Assembly (NCBI GenBank): GCA_017429465.1 | Contig: JAFROU010000031.1 | Span: 1 to 9,413, forward strand | Direction of reading: 5' to 3' | DNA from: Candidatus Saccharimonadota bacterium | GTDB lineage: Bacteria > Patescibacteria > Saccharimonadia > Saccharimonadales > Nanosyncoccaceae | Length of the DNA: 9,413 nucleotides | Part shown: positions 1 to 4,615 of the stretch, piece by piece | Layout: every line of letters starts with the position of its first letter | Position numbering within the stretch: position 1 is the stretch's first letter | Program-made: the position numbers and the translations under genes | Notes under the pieces: model-generated | Told to the model about the DNA's origin: nothing | Database searches by the model: none | The model's input: the letters and a program-made list of their open reading frames with translations, nothing else

Positions 1-1
1 A

Positions 2-130
2 AAACTAAAAAAGTCGATTCTTAGTTATATTAAAACTAATTACTCAAACACAGATTGTTCACCAACCATCGAACTATATACACATTGGTATGATGCGCTA
101 AAAGAAGTAACCAAGAAAAGTACGAAATAA
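2..130 (+). CDS. 3' end of an unidentified ORF (starts before the window)
   Basis: A frame open from the window edge ends at TAA 128-130 and gives about 42 residues, ending roughly WYDALKEVTKKSTK. The composition is protein-like (Trp, Tyr, charged C-terminus). A run of this length without a stop is only weak evidence in such AT-rich DNA. No terminator follows it; the palindrome TCTCGAGA at 143-150 has no T-run. It may be the true end of a neighbouring gene or a decayed remnant. I do not recognise the family. Confidence 0.3.
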   Translation, partial: KLKKSILSYIKTNYSNTDCSPTIELYTHWYDALKEVTKKSTK

Positions 131-216
131 AACCAGAAGAATGTCTCGAGAAACTCATTAAAAATATAATGTTTTTTCATACTTAAAATCAAGCAATAAG
201 CTCATCCTCCCATTCG

Positions 217-225
217 TGTTATAAT
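217..225 (+). promoter_or_regulatory. Extended -10 promoter of the PRTase-like gene
   Basis: TGT followed by TATAAT (220-225) forms an extended -10. No good -35 hexamer lies 16-18 bases upstream. The predicted start near 232 leaves a leader of about 19 bases containing GGAGG at 242-246, 4 bases before the ATG at 251. The rest of 131-250 is AT-rich; a second TATAAT at 165-170 lacks a -35 and a TG element. Confidence 0.6.
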
Positions 226-250
226 AACAGTAAACAAACTTGGAGGTAAA

Positions 251-1408
251 ATGTCGAACCACGAATCATTCCCATCGCATAATCCGGAAGTTACTGAAAA
301 CGAACCTCGTTTTCCCGATGATCCTAATCAATACACTGAAGCTGAACTCTTAGCTGATCCAGCTAAACGCTTTCATGTTAATCCAGCCGACTTCCCGATT
401 TTTGCTCAACAAGCCGACCAAAACAAAACTCTTTCCGTCAACGAGTCACTCTCTCGTCACGTCACCTCCACTGCCGATACAATTGCGGTAATTGATGGCT
501 CGTCTGAAAAATACCCAAAAGCCGACCACGTAGTTTACCTTGATAAATCCGCTCGCCCAGTCAGCTGGTTGGTAAATACTTTTTGGACTGCCTTTAGCGA
601 CCAAAAACGTCCGCCTCACTCCTACCTCGCCATCGACCGCGCCGAGTGGCTCCAACGTAGTGGTGTCACCCTGCAGCCAGGCGAGTATATCAAAGAGGCA
701 GACGGTAGCGAAAGGCTAGCTACCTTTTCTGATTTTCAAACAGACAAAATCTCACGCGAAGATATTGCTCGCATTCGCGCGCTCTACATTCCGGGTGGCA
801 TTGAGTCTGAAGACGTCGACGCCATTATGAACACTCCAACTGGTCTAGAAGGAAAGAACATCACTATTATTGACGAAGTTTCGCGCTCCGGCGCAACTGC
901 CAATATTGCTAAGTGGCTACTTTCACAAGCTATTCCTGAAGCCGCCGAAATCAATACCTATATATATTGGCATCCAAGTCCTGGTAAAATAAATAGCTCC
1001 ACCGGCGAAATTGCAATGGGTAACACCCCAGTCTGGTATCCAACCGACCATAGCGTTAGAAGCGGCCGTGGTATCGGTGACGTCAACCCAGATTATTTCG
1101 AAAAACGCTACAACGAACATCCGACTCCAAAAACTCTTGCCCAAAAATTCGGCTCCATCGCACTAGGACAATTCATCGACCTAGGCAAAGAAATTGGCCA
1201 ACCATCTCGAAAATTAGCACACGAAATCCAGTTAATGCGCAAAGAATATGATGCTGGTCACATTTTACCATCTATGCCAAACCACTATAACGAAGATGCT
1301 TGGATTGACCGTTGCGAATCACTTGGCATTGAGTTTGTACCAGCCGACAGAGCTAAAGGTAATAAAAAAGCTTACCTCAACGTCCGCGAAAAAATTGAAG
1401 AATCATAA
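251..1408 (+). CDS. Phosphoribosyltransferase-like protein, substrate unknown
   Basis: A 385-residue, probably cytosolic protein. The strongest motif is IIDEVSRSGAT at residues 206-216: two hydrophobic residues, an acidic pair, then a Ser/Gly/Thr loop. This is the pattern of the PRPP-binding loop of type I phosphoribosyltransferases. A conserved-looking segment YLDKSARPVSWLV starts near residue 96. After the loop come an aromatic strand (YIYWHP) and a Gly-rich SGRGIGD segment. The first 90 residues are polar, Pro/Asn-rich and probably disordered. No signal peptide or membrane helix is visible. The start is set by GGAGG at 242-246. The gene stands alone; the hairpin after it serves the opposite strand. 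The fold assignment rests on the motif; the nucleobase or other acceptor cannot be told. It is much longer than salvage enzymes of about 180-200 residues, so it is unlikely to be plain hpt, apt or pyrE. Confidence 0.6.
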   Translation: MSNHESFPSHNPEVTENEPRFPDDPNQYTEAELLADPAKRFHVNPADFPIFAQQADQNKTLSVNESLSRHVTSTADTIAVIDGSSEKYPKADHVVYLDKSARPVSWLVNTFWTAFSDQKRPPHSYLAIDRAEWLQRSGVTLQPGEYIKEADGSERLATFSDFQTDKISREDIARIRALYIPGGIESEDVDAIMNTPTGLEGKNITIIDEVSRSGATANIAKWLLSQAIPEAAEINTYIYWHPSPGKINSSTGEIAMGNTPVWYPTDHSVRSGRGIGDVNPDYFEKRYNEHPTPKTLAQKFGSIALGQFIDLGKEIGQPSRKLAHEIQLMRKEYDAGHILPSMPNHYNEDAWIDRCESLGIEFVPADRAKGNKKAYLNVREKIEES

Positions 1409-1431
1409 AAAAAGCCCCCAAAATGGAGGCT
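1407..1431 (-). terminator. Rho-independent terminator of the four-cysteine gene
   Basis: Read on the minus strand, an 8-bp stem (arms 1424-1431 and 1413-1420, one G-U wobble, 3-base loop) is followed by seven U residues. Those U residues overlap the stop codon of the convergent gene ending at 1408. On the plus strand the stem has a C-A mismatch and no T-run, so it would terminate the plus-strand gene poorly. Confidence 0.8.
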
Positions 1432-1443
1432 TAAGGAGATAAC

Positions 1444-1749
1444 CTAGAGAATTGCCGGCGCAAAAGGAAAGAGCTCCAGAGTGTTAAATGTTTTTGCGAG
1501 TTTGATCTCGACTTGCACTGTACCCTGAGGCACATTGAGCGCGCCGTAAATCCAACGCGTGCCGCAGAGGAACAGCTCATTCCGGGTGACTTTAAACTCC
1601 AGCTCAATCGGCCGACCGTTTTCGTCAAGAGCTGTCATTTGCATAACCTCTCCACAACGAATATACGGATTAATGTCGGCCAGATCCTTAATTGTAAATA
1701 CTCGTCTCCGATTATCACAGCCAAAACAGAGATTGGCAACCGCGGTCAA
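1444..1749 (-). CDS. Small four-cysteine protein, unknown function
   Basis: I do not recognise this gene. With the TTG start at 1749 it encodes 101 residues. Cysteines lie at 8, 11, 32 and 62: a CxxC (CFGC), then RCGE, then LCGTRW. This could be a metal site, but spacing alone does not prove it. A strand-rich stretch follows (ELEFKVTRNELFLCGTRWIYGAL, then QVEIKL) and the C-terminus is hydrophobic (LFPFAPAIL). There is no signal peptide or membrane helix. The start is chosen because GGGGAG at 1760-1755 lies 5 bases before TTG 1749; a longer form from TTG 1770 would have no Shine-Dalgarno and would put the purine run inside the gene. A consensus promoter and a clean terminator flank it, so it is probably a real monocistronic gene. 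The stop is TAG. Confidence 0.65.
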   Translation of the reverse strand: MTAVANLCFGCDNRRRVFTIKDLADINPYIRCGEVMQMTALDENGRPIELEFKVTRNELFLCGTRWIYGALNVPQGTVQVEIKLAKTFNTLELFPFAPAIL

Positions 1750-1801
1750 AACCGCTCCCCCCCTCCACAAAAAAATGGTTTCGCACGCGCGATATGTACA
1801 T

Positions 1802-1830
1802 ATTATAGCACAATCATTTTAAATTGTCAA
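1802..1830 (-). promoter_or_regulatory. Perfect-consensus promoter of the four-cysteine gene
   Basis: On the minus strand TTGACA (1830-1825), a 17-base spacer and TATAAT (1807-1802), with an extended TG element: the full consensus of a primary sigma factor. The -35 starts 1 base beyond the U-tract of the preceding gene's terminator. Predicted start near 1795. It implies strong constitutive expression unless repressed. Confidence 0.85.
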
Positions 1831-1831
1831 T

Positions 1832-1856
1832 AAAAAATCCCCGGTACGTACCGGGG
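1832..1856 (-). terminator. Terminator of the 121-residue orphan gene
   Basis: A perfect 18-base palindrome CCCCGGTACGTACCGGGG (1839-1856) is followed on the minus strand by A and six U residues (1837-1832). It lies 16 bases past the stop of the gene at 1873-2238. Confidence 0.85.
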
Positions 1857-1872
1857 TCTGTCCTAATGGACA

Positions 1873-2238
1873 TCAGCTGGGGAAAAGAATTTGGCCTTGG
1901 ATGTACTTGTAAAATGCCGGAGACATTTCGGCTTCACTCAGCTTATACTCGCTATTTGCCGTATGGGCGATGAAGATCCGTACACCAGCGTCTTTGTCGA
2001 CGCCTCCTTTTGCTTCAATAAAAAGAAGCTTTGAGGTTCTGATTGTGCAACCTTCATCTGCATTAGGGAAACGACGAGTATCAACATTGTAAGCCTTACC
2101 GTACACGAAAGCGTGACCGAGAGGGGTAAAACCTTTTCTGTCGAACCGGTTATTCAGGAAATGGCTAAAGCCAGCCTTATTATCACCAACCAAGTTCTCA
2201 TCAGAAAAGCCGATGCCCCAATCCTTGATTTCTACCAT
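1873..2238 (-). CDS. Hypothetical 121-residue protein
   Basis: I do not recognise this gene. The ATG at 2238 is preceded 4 bases upstream by AGGTGG (2248-2243), so I prefer it to the in-frame ATG codons at 2265 and 2253, which have no Shine-Dalgarno. The product is soluble, mixed alpha/beta, with one cysteine (64) and no signal or membrane segment. A notable stretch at residues 47-71 reads GKAY, then RRFP, then GCTIRTSKL, followed by a strand (LLFIEAKGG); the Gly-Phe-Gly-Thr-Ser pattern suggests a compact beta fold. It ends in TGA and has its own promoter and terminator. It lies in tandem with the four-cysteine gene under a near-identical promoter, so the two may be expressed in parallel. Function unknown; reality of the gene is well supported by the signals around it. 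Confidence 0.65.
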   Translation of the reverse strand: MVEIKDWGIGFSDENLVGDNKAGFSHFLNNRFDRKGFTPLGHAFVYGKAYNVDTRRFPNADEGCTIRTSKLLFIEAKGGVDKDAGVRIFIAHTANSEYKLSEAEMSPAFYKYIQGQILFPS

Positions 2239-2288
2239 AATTCCACCTCGCATCTTAATATCCATTGCGATAATCGCAACTGCTTCTA

Positions 2289-2317
2289 ATTATAGCACAT
2301 TTATTAAGAATAATCAA
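2289..2317 (-). promoter_or_regulatory. Promoter of the 121-residue orphan gene
   Basis: On the minus strand TTGATT (2317-2312), 17 bases, then TATAAT (2294-2289). The 11 bases TGTGCTATAAT are identical to those at the promoter of the four-cysteine gene (1812-1802). Predicted start near 2282, leader about 44 bases. Confidence 0.8.
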
Positions 2318-2365
2318 GTGCTAATGGCCTCTCTACCACATATCATCAATCATAGCATAAGAATA

Positions 2366-2394
2366 TTGACTTTTTAAGCAAAAAATGGTATAAT
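2366..2394 (+). promoter_or_regulatory. Promoter of the small membrane-protein gene
   Basis: TTGACT (2366-2371), 17 bases, TATAAT (2389-2394), with an extended TGG element. Predicted start near 2401. The -10 overlaps the ATG at 2393, which rules that codon out as the translation start. It diverges from the promoter at 2289-2317. Confidence 0.85.
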
Positions 2395-2443
2395 GAAAAC
2401 ACGTGTCATTTATGGCATAGTACTTTTTAAAGAGGGGTTGGAG

Positions 2444-2902
2444 ATGTCTAGACTTCGTAACTTCTTCGTAGGGGCAGGTATGATTATTATCGTTATTATG
2501 TTACTAATCACCTGCATCATTGCCGTTAATGTGGTGATACCAGCTCTAGAATATCATACTGCCTCAAAGGAGCAGTACACCACCTACAGCGAGCTGCTAC
2601 TCGCCGCCGAAAAATCACCTGACATTGATACGGCCGAAATCTATCTGAAGGCCGCCATCACCTATATTCAAGAAAATGGTCTACTTAACGGCTATGATCT
2701 TGAAATTAAGGAAGGAACTTTTCCGCTCTATCAAAAGGGAAGCAATAACATCAATGCTTGGTGGAAAGAGTTGAATGACGATTTAGCCGACATTCAACTT
2801 GCTCGCGAGAATCTCGTGACAGGAAATGATAGCGGCATCTTACCAAGCGATGTGATGAAAAACCTCATCACTCCTGCCTATATTAATCCACCTCGCCTTT
2901 AA
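2444..2902 (+). CDS. Small single-pass membrane protein, unknown function
   Basis: I do not recognise this 152-residue protein. A short basic N-terminus (MSRLRN) precedes one long hydrophobic helix at about residues 10-35, rich in Ile, Val and Leu. It looks like a signal anchor that puts the remaining 115 or so residues outside the membrane. It contains one cysteine in the helix but not the lipobox of a lipoprotein. The outer part looks helical, with YTTYSELLLAAEKS, then IYLKAAITYIQ, then WWKELNDDLADIQLA, and ends in a Pro-rich tail. The ATG at 2444 has AGAGGGG about 6 bases upstream; the earlier in-frame ATG at 2393 lies inside the -10 box. The gene has its own promoter and a strong bidirectional terminator. 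The helical outer domain might bind another protein or the envelope, but that is a guess. Confidence 0.7.
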   Translation: MSRLRNFFVGAGMIIIVIMLLITCIIAVNVVIPALEYHTASKEQYTTYSELLLAAEKSPDIDTAEIYLKAAITYIQENGLLNGYDLEIKEGTFPLYQKGSNNINAWWKELNDDLADIQLARENLVTGNDSGILPSDVMKNLITPAYINPPRL

Positions 2903-2904
2903 TC

Positions 2905-2934
2905 AAAAAACCCGCCTTTCGGCGGGATTTTTTT
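2905..2934. terminator. Bidirectional terminator between convergent genes
   Basis: CCCGCC (2911-2916), a 4-base loop and GGCGGG (2921-2926) form a GC stem. It is flanked by A6 at 2905-2910 and T7 at 2928-2934. It therefore works for the membrane-protein gene (plus) and for rpmE2 (minus, stop at 2940). Confidence 0.9.
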
Positions 2935-2939
2935 GCAGA

Positions 2940-3272
2940 TTATTTACTCTCTTTTTCAGCCTTCTTAGCAGCGGCTTTTTCAGCCTTCTTAGCCTTGTTG
3001 CCAAGGGAAGATTTAAGAGCTGCAGCCTTAGCGGCACGGGCCTTAAAGCGATCAACGCGACCTTCGGTATCGATAATCTTTTCCTCACCAGTAAAGAATG
3101 GGTGGGAAGCAGAAGAAATCTGAACCTTAACTAGTGGGTATTCTTTGCCGTCAGTCCATTTGATAGTCTCGTCGCTTTTAGCAGTAGAGCGAGTCAAGAA
3201 TGAAAACTTGGCTGCCTCGTCTACAAAGACAACAAGGCGATAATCTTTTGGATGTAGTTCACTTTTACTCAT
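2940..3272 (-). CDS. rpmE2: 50S ribosomal protein bL31, type B
   Basis: A 110-residue bL31 of the large ribosomal subunit, which helps bridge the two subunits at the central protuberance. The family signature is clear: [14 protein letters not shown] at the start, then [28 protein letters not shown], then GRVDRFKAR. There are no cysteines, so this is the zinc-free type B (C-minus) form. Type B proteins usually have 80-90 residues; here a Lys/Ala-rich tail of about 30 residues follows, carrying the repeated KKAEK module. The start is ATG 3272, which matches the family N-terminus. The -10 box ends only 10 bases upstream, so the mRNA has almost no leader and no Shine-Dalgarno. Longer reading from 3356 would run through the promoter and the upstream terminator. 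It stands apart from other ribosomal genes, between two unknown genes. Confidence 0.93.
   Translation of the reverse strand: MSKSELHPKDYRLVVFVDEAAKFSFLTRSTAKSDETIKWTDGKEYPLVKVQISSASHPFFTGEEKIIDTEGRVDRFKARAAKAAALKSSLGNKAKKAEKAAAKKAEKESK
2951..2993 (-). repeat. 19-bp direct repeat inside the bL31 tail
   Basis: Two identical 19-base copies lie at 2951-2969 and 2975-2993, a 24-base (8-codon) period. They encode the repeated AKKAEK segment of the bL31 tail. The period is a whole number of codons, so copy-number changes would keep the frame. Confidence 0.85.
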
Positions 3273-3282
3273 AATTCCAATC

Positions 3283-3311
3283 ATTATATCAGAGAATTTT
3301 AGAATTGTAAA
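3283..3311 (-). promoter_or_regulatory. Promoter of rpmE2, nearly leaderless
   Basis: On the minus strand TTTACA (3311-3306), 17 bases, TATAAT (3288-3283), with an extended TGA element. Transcription should start near 3276, only about 4 bases before the ATG at 3272. The -35 lies directly after the terminator of the upstream 82-residue gene. Confidence 0.8.
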
Positions 3312-3312
3312 G

Positions 3313-3336
3313 AAAAAGGGCCCAAAATTTGGGCCC
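3313..3336 (-). terminator. Terminator of the 82-residue orphan gene
   Basis: A 9-bp stem GGGCCCAAA / TTTGGGCCC (3318-3326 and 3328-3336) is followed on the minus strand by five U residues (3317-3313). It lies about 47 bases past the stop of that gene and immediately before the rpmE2 -35. Confidence 0.8.
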
Positions 3337-3349
3337 GGAAGGAACTGAC

Positions 3350-3380
3350 GCCACATCCGTGGCTTTAGGCTATTGCCTAA
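3350..3380 (-). other. Two small hairpins in the 3' UTR of the 82-residue gene
   Basis: On the minus strand, 2 bases after the stop at 3383, there is a 6-bp stem (TTAGGC 3365-3370 with GCCTAA 3375-3380, 4-base loop). It is followed at once by a 5-bp stem (GCCAC 3350-3354 with GTGGC 3359-3363, 4-base loop). Neither has a U-tract. With the terminator they make a run of three hairpins in a 3' UTR of about 70 bases. Their role is unknown; they may protect the mRNA end. Confidence 0.45.
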
Positions 3381-3382
3381 TA

Positions 3383-3631
3383 TTAAGTCTTGTTAGAGTC
3401 CCCCGTAAAGCATAGGAGCGTTCTGGTGCCAGTTGGATTGTCGCGACCAAATTTGTCTTCGAAAATTTCCTCCTCGATCGTTTTGGCGCGGATGTCCATC
3501 ACCAGATTGCCACTAGCGCGCAATTTATTAAAGAAATTGCGTTTTAGGTCGCCGTTTTCAGTCTGAATGGATATTTTCTTGGTTGATCCGTCAGGCTGAC
3601 GAGCAAGTACGTACTTTACACTAGTCTTCAT
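3383..3631 (-). CDS. Hypothetical 82-residue protein
   Basis: I do not recognise this protein. It is soluble and charged. A probable beta hairpin at the N-terminus ([18 protein letters not shown]) is followed by a helix-like segment ([14 protein letters not shown]), a strand ([16 protein letters not shown]) and a Thr/Gly-rich tail with one cysteine ([12 protein letters not shown]). There is no membrane or signal segment. The start is firm: AGGAGG at 3644-3639 lies 7 bases before ATG 3631. A -10 box, a structured 3' UTR and a strong terminator surround it, so it is a credible monocistronic gene. It lies between clpP and rpmE2 on the same strand but is separated from both by terminators, so the context says little about its job. 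Confidence 0.65.
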   Translation of the reverse strand: MKTSVKYVLARQPDGSTKKISIQTENGDLKRNFFNKLRASGNLVMDIRAKTIEEEIFEDKFGRDNPTGTRTLLCFTGDSNKT

Positions 3632-3663
3632 AGGGTTTCCTCCTAAAGAACAAAGTATCCTAC

Positions 3664-3669
3664 ATTATA
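3664..3669 (-). promoter_or_regulatory. -10 box of the 82-residue gene
   Basis: TATAAT at 3669-3664 on the minus strand, about 26 bases of leader before ATG 3631. This is the only promoter here without a TG extension. The -35 region (TGTTAA at 17 bases) is poor. The clpP terminator lies just upstream. Confidence 0.55.
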
Positions 3670-3693
3670 TAGGACCGTTTGCTATTTTAACAC

Positions 3694-3723
3694 AAAAAAA
3701 GCGCCCCTGCAAGTGCAGGGGCG
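3694..3723 (-). terminator. Terminator of the clpP-like gene
   Basis: A 10-bp GC-rich stem CGCCCCTGCA / TGCAGGGGCG (3702-3711 and 3714-3723) is followed on the minus strand by GC and then seven U residues (3700-3694). It begins 9 bases past the stop codon. Confidence 0.92.
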
Positions 3724-3732
3724 TGCGGGGGA

Positions 3733-4434
3733 TTAGACGATATTGTCGATAGCGCAGCCCTTCTCTCCGACAATATAGTCAACGATGCCTTTTTTCTTGG
3801 CATCCTTGGCAAACATATACCATTCAACACTGCGCTTCTGGTCAAATTCCTCTGAAGTGATCTTAGTGTGGTCTAGGACAAGCTTCTTCAAGCGGTTATT
3901 CATTCGCGCCATGAAACGCTGCATATCGTGCGCTTTGCTCACAGAATCTTCGTAAGATTCTGTCCCCTCATGGAGCAGAAACGTCGCGTTGGGCATCGCG
4001 TAGCGTACTGAGCCGACGATAAAAACCATGAAAGCCATCGAGTAGGAGTATCCCACATTGATTGTATGAACCGGTGTTTTACTCTGCTCAATTGCGTCCA
4101 GCAAGATTACGCCCGCAAGTACGCTTCCTCCTGGAGAATTAATGTAGAGTTGAATCGGTTTACGCACGTAATTGGGGTCCTTTTTCTCGGCATCAAGGTC
4201 ATCGCGGTTGTACTGCAAAATACTCATTGCAATGTCCATGGCGTTGCTAACCTCGATCAGGTTATCCAAGAAAAGCTTGCGTTGCTCGATTTCGCGTACC
4301 CGCAGATAATCGTCTAGCGTACCTTTCTTAACAACGTCGTCTAAGGAAATGTCAAAAAGCAGTGCTGGGTTGTCCGCCGTTTTTGGTGTCCTGATGGGCT
4401 CGGAAAAGCCCGCAGTCTCTGGCTTATTCGCCAT
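3733..4434 (-). CDS. clpP: ClpP-like serine protease subunit
   Basis: A 233-residue member of the ClpP/crotonase fold, expected to form barrel-shaped proteolytic rings in the cytosol that are fed by a Clp ATPase (none in this window). YINSPGGSVLAG (residues 97-108) is the glycine-rich strand turn of the family. The nucleophile is Ser132 in GYSYSMA, where typical ClpP has GxAxSM. His155 sits in PNATFLLHEG, matching PNARIMIHQP. The C-terminal AKDAKKKGIVDYIV matches AxEAxxYGLVD. Counting back from that anchor, the catalytic Asp (E. coli Asp171) falls on Glu204 in VEWYMFA. There is a polar N-terminal extension, so the protein is longer than the usual 195-210 residues. The start has AAGGAGGG 6 bases upstream. 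It diverges from rpsB. The divergence suggests an accessory or phage-like ClpP, but it could also be the organism's main one. Confidence 0.85.
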   Translation of the reverse strand: MANKPETAGFSEPIRTPKTADNPALLFDISLDDVVKKGTLDDYLRVREIEQRKLFLDNLIEVSNAMDIAMSILQYNRDDLDAEKKDPNYVRKPIQLYINSPGGSVLAGVILLDAIEQSKTPVHTINVGYSYSMAFMVFIVGSVRYAMPNATFLLHEGTESYEDSVSKAHDMQRFMARMNNRLKKLVLDHTKITSEEFDQKRSVEWYMFAKDAKKKGIVDYIVGEKGCAIDNIV

Positions 4435-4488
4435 AAATATCCCTCCTTTTAATGTACAAAAATAGGCCTCCTAGCCCACATCACTATT

Positions 4489-4516
4489 ATTATAACATAT
4501 CCTAAAAGTCTTGCAA
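4489..4516 (-). promoter_or_regulatory. Promoter of the clpP-like gene
   Basis: On the minus strand TTGCAA (4516-4511), 16 bases, TATAAT (4494-4489), with an extended TGT element. Predicted start near 4482, leader about 48 bases. The palindromic TTGCAA is the same six bases used as the -35 of the divergent rpsB promoter. Confidence 0.75.
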
Positions 4517-4539
4517 ACATTTTATGGACATGATATAAT
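4511..4539 (+). promoter_or_regulatory. Promoter of the rpsB-tsf operon
   Basis: TTGCAA (4511-4516), exactly 17 bases, TATAAT (4534-4539), with an extended TGA element. Predicted start near 4546, leaving a leader of about 70 bases. It shares its -35 with the clpP promoter. Confidence 0.85.
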
Positions 4540-4542
4540 CAA

Positions 4543-4611
4543 CCTCGTATTAAATTTAACGAAACAACTACGAGGTGTTTCCTGAATAAACTCGTAGCGA
4601 AGGAAAGGAAA
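4543..4611 (+). promoter_or_regulatory. rpsB leader: hairpin with loop complementary to the Shine-Dalgarno
   Basis: CTACGAG (4568-4574) pairs with CTCGTAG (4591-4597) around a 16-base loop. That loop contains TTTCCT (4578-4583), which is complementary to AGGAAA present twice in the ribosome-binding region (4601-4606 and 4606-4611). A loop-to-Shine-Dalgarno pseudoknot would hide the ribosome site. Alternative pairs also exist: CCTCGTA (4543-4549) with TACGAGG (4569-4575), though the first arm may not be fully transcribed, and GAAAC (4561-4565) with GTTTC (4577-4581). In E. coli S2 represses its own rpsB-tsf mRNA through the leader; that this leader does likewise is inference. Confidence 0.55.
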
Positions 4612-4615
4612 TCAT

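Noticed and set aside
143..170. TCTCGAGA palindrome and a TATAAT at 165-170 as terminator or promoter
   Set aside because: The palindrome has no T-run, and the TATAAT has neither a -35 nor a TG element; chance matches in AT-rich DNA.
1750..1770. TTG at 1770 as start of the four-cysteine gene
   Set aside because: No Shine-Dalgarno before it, and the purine run that looks like one would be inside the gene; TTG 1749 is well placed.
1513..1833. Plus-strand frames over the four-cysteine gene
   Set aside because: They run across the minus-strand gene's promoter and have no promoter or Shine-Dalgarno of their own; antisense shadows.
2393..2443. In-frame upstream ATG extending the membrane-protein gene by 17 residues
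   Set aside because: The ATG lies inside the -10 box TATAAT (2389-2394) and would not be in the mRNA; ATG 2444 has a Shine-Dalgarno.
3318..3336. Palindrome GGGCCC...GGGCCC as a repressor operator
   Set aside because: It is followed by a U-tract on the minus strand and placed after a stop codon, so a terminator explains it better.
3273..3356. 28-residue N-terminal extension of bL31
   Set aside because: It would be translated through the upstream terminator and the rpmE2 promoter, and it is not part of the bL31 family.
4066..4317. Plus-strand open frame inside clpP
   Set aside because: Shadow of the conserved ClpP coding frame, with no signals before it.
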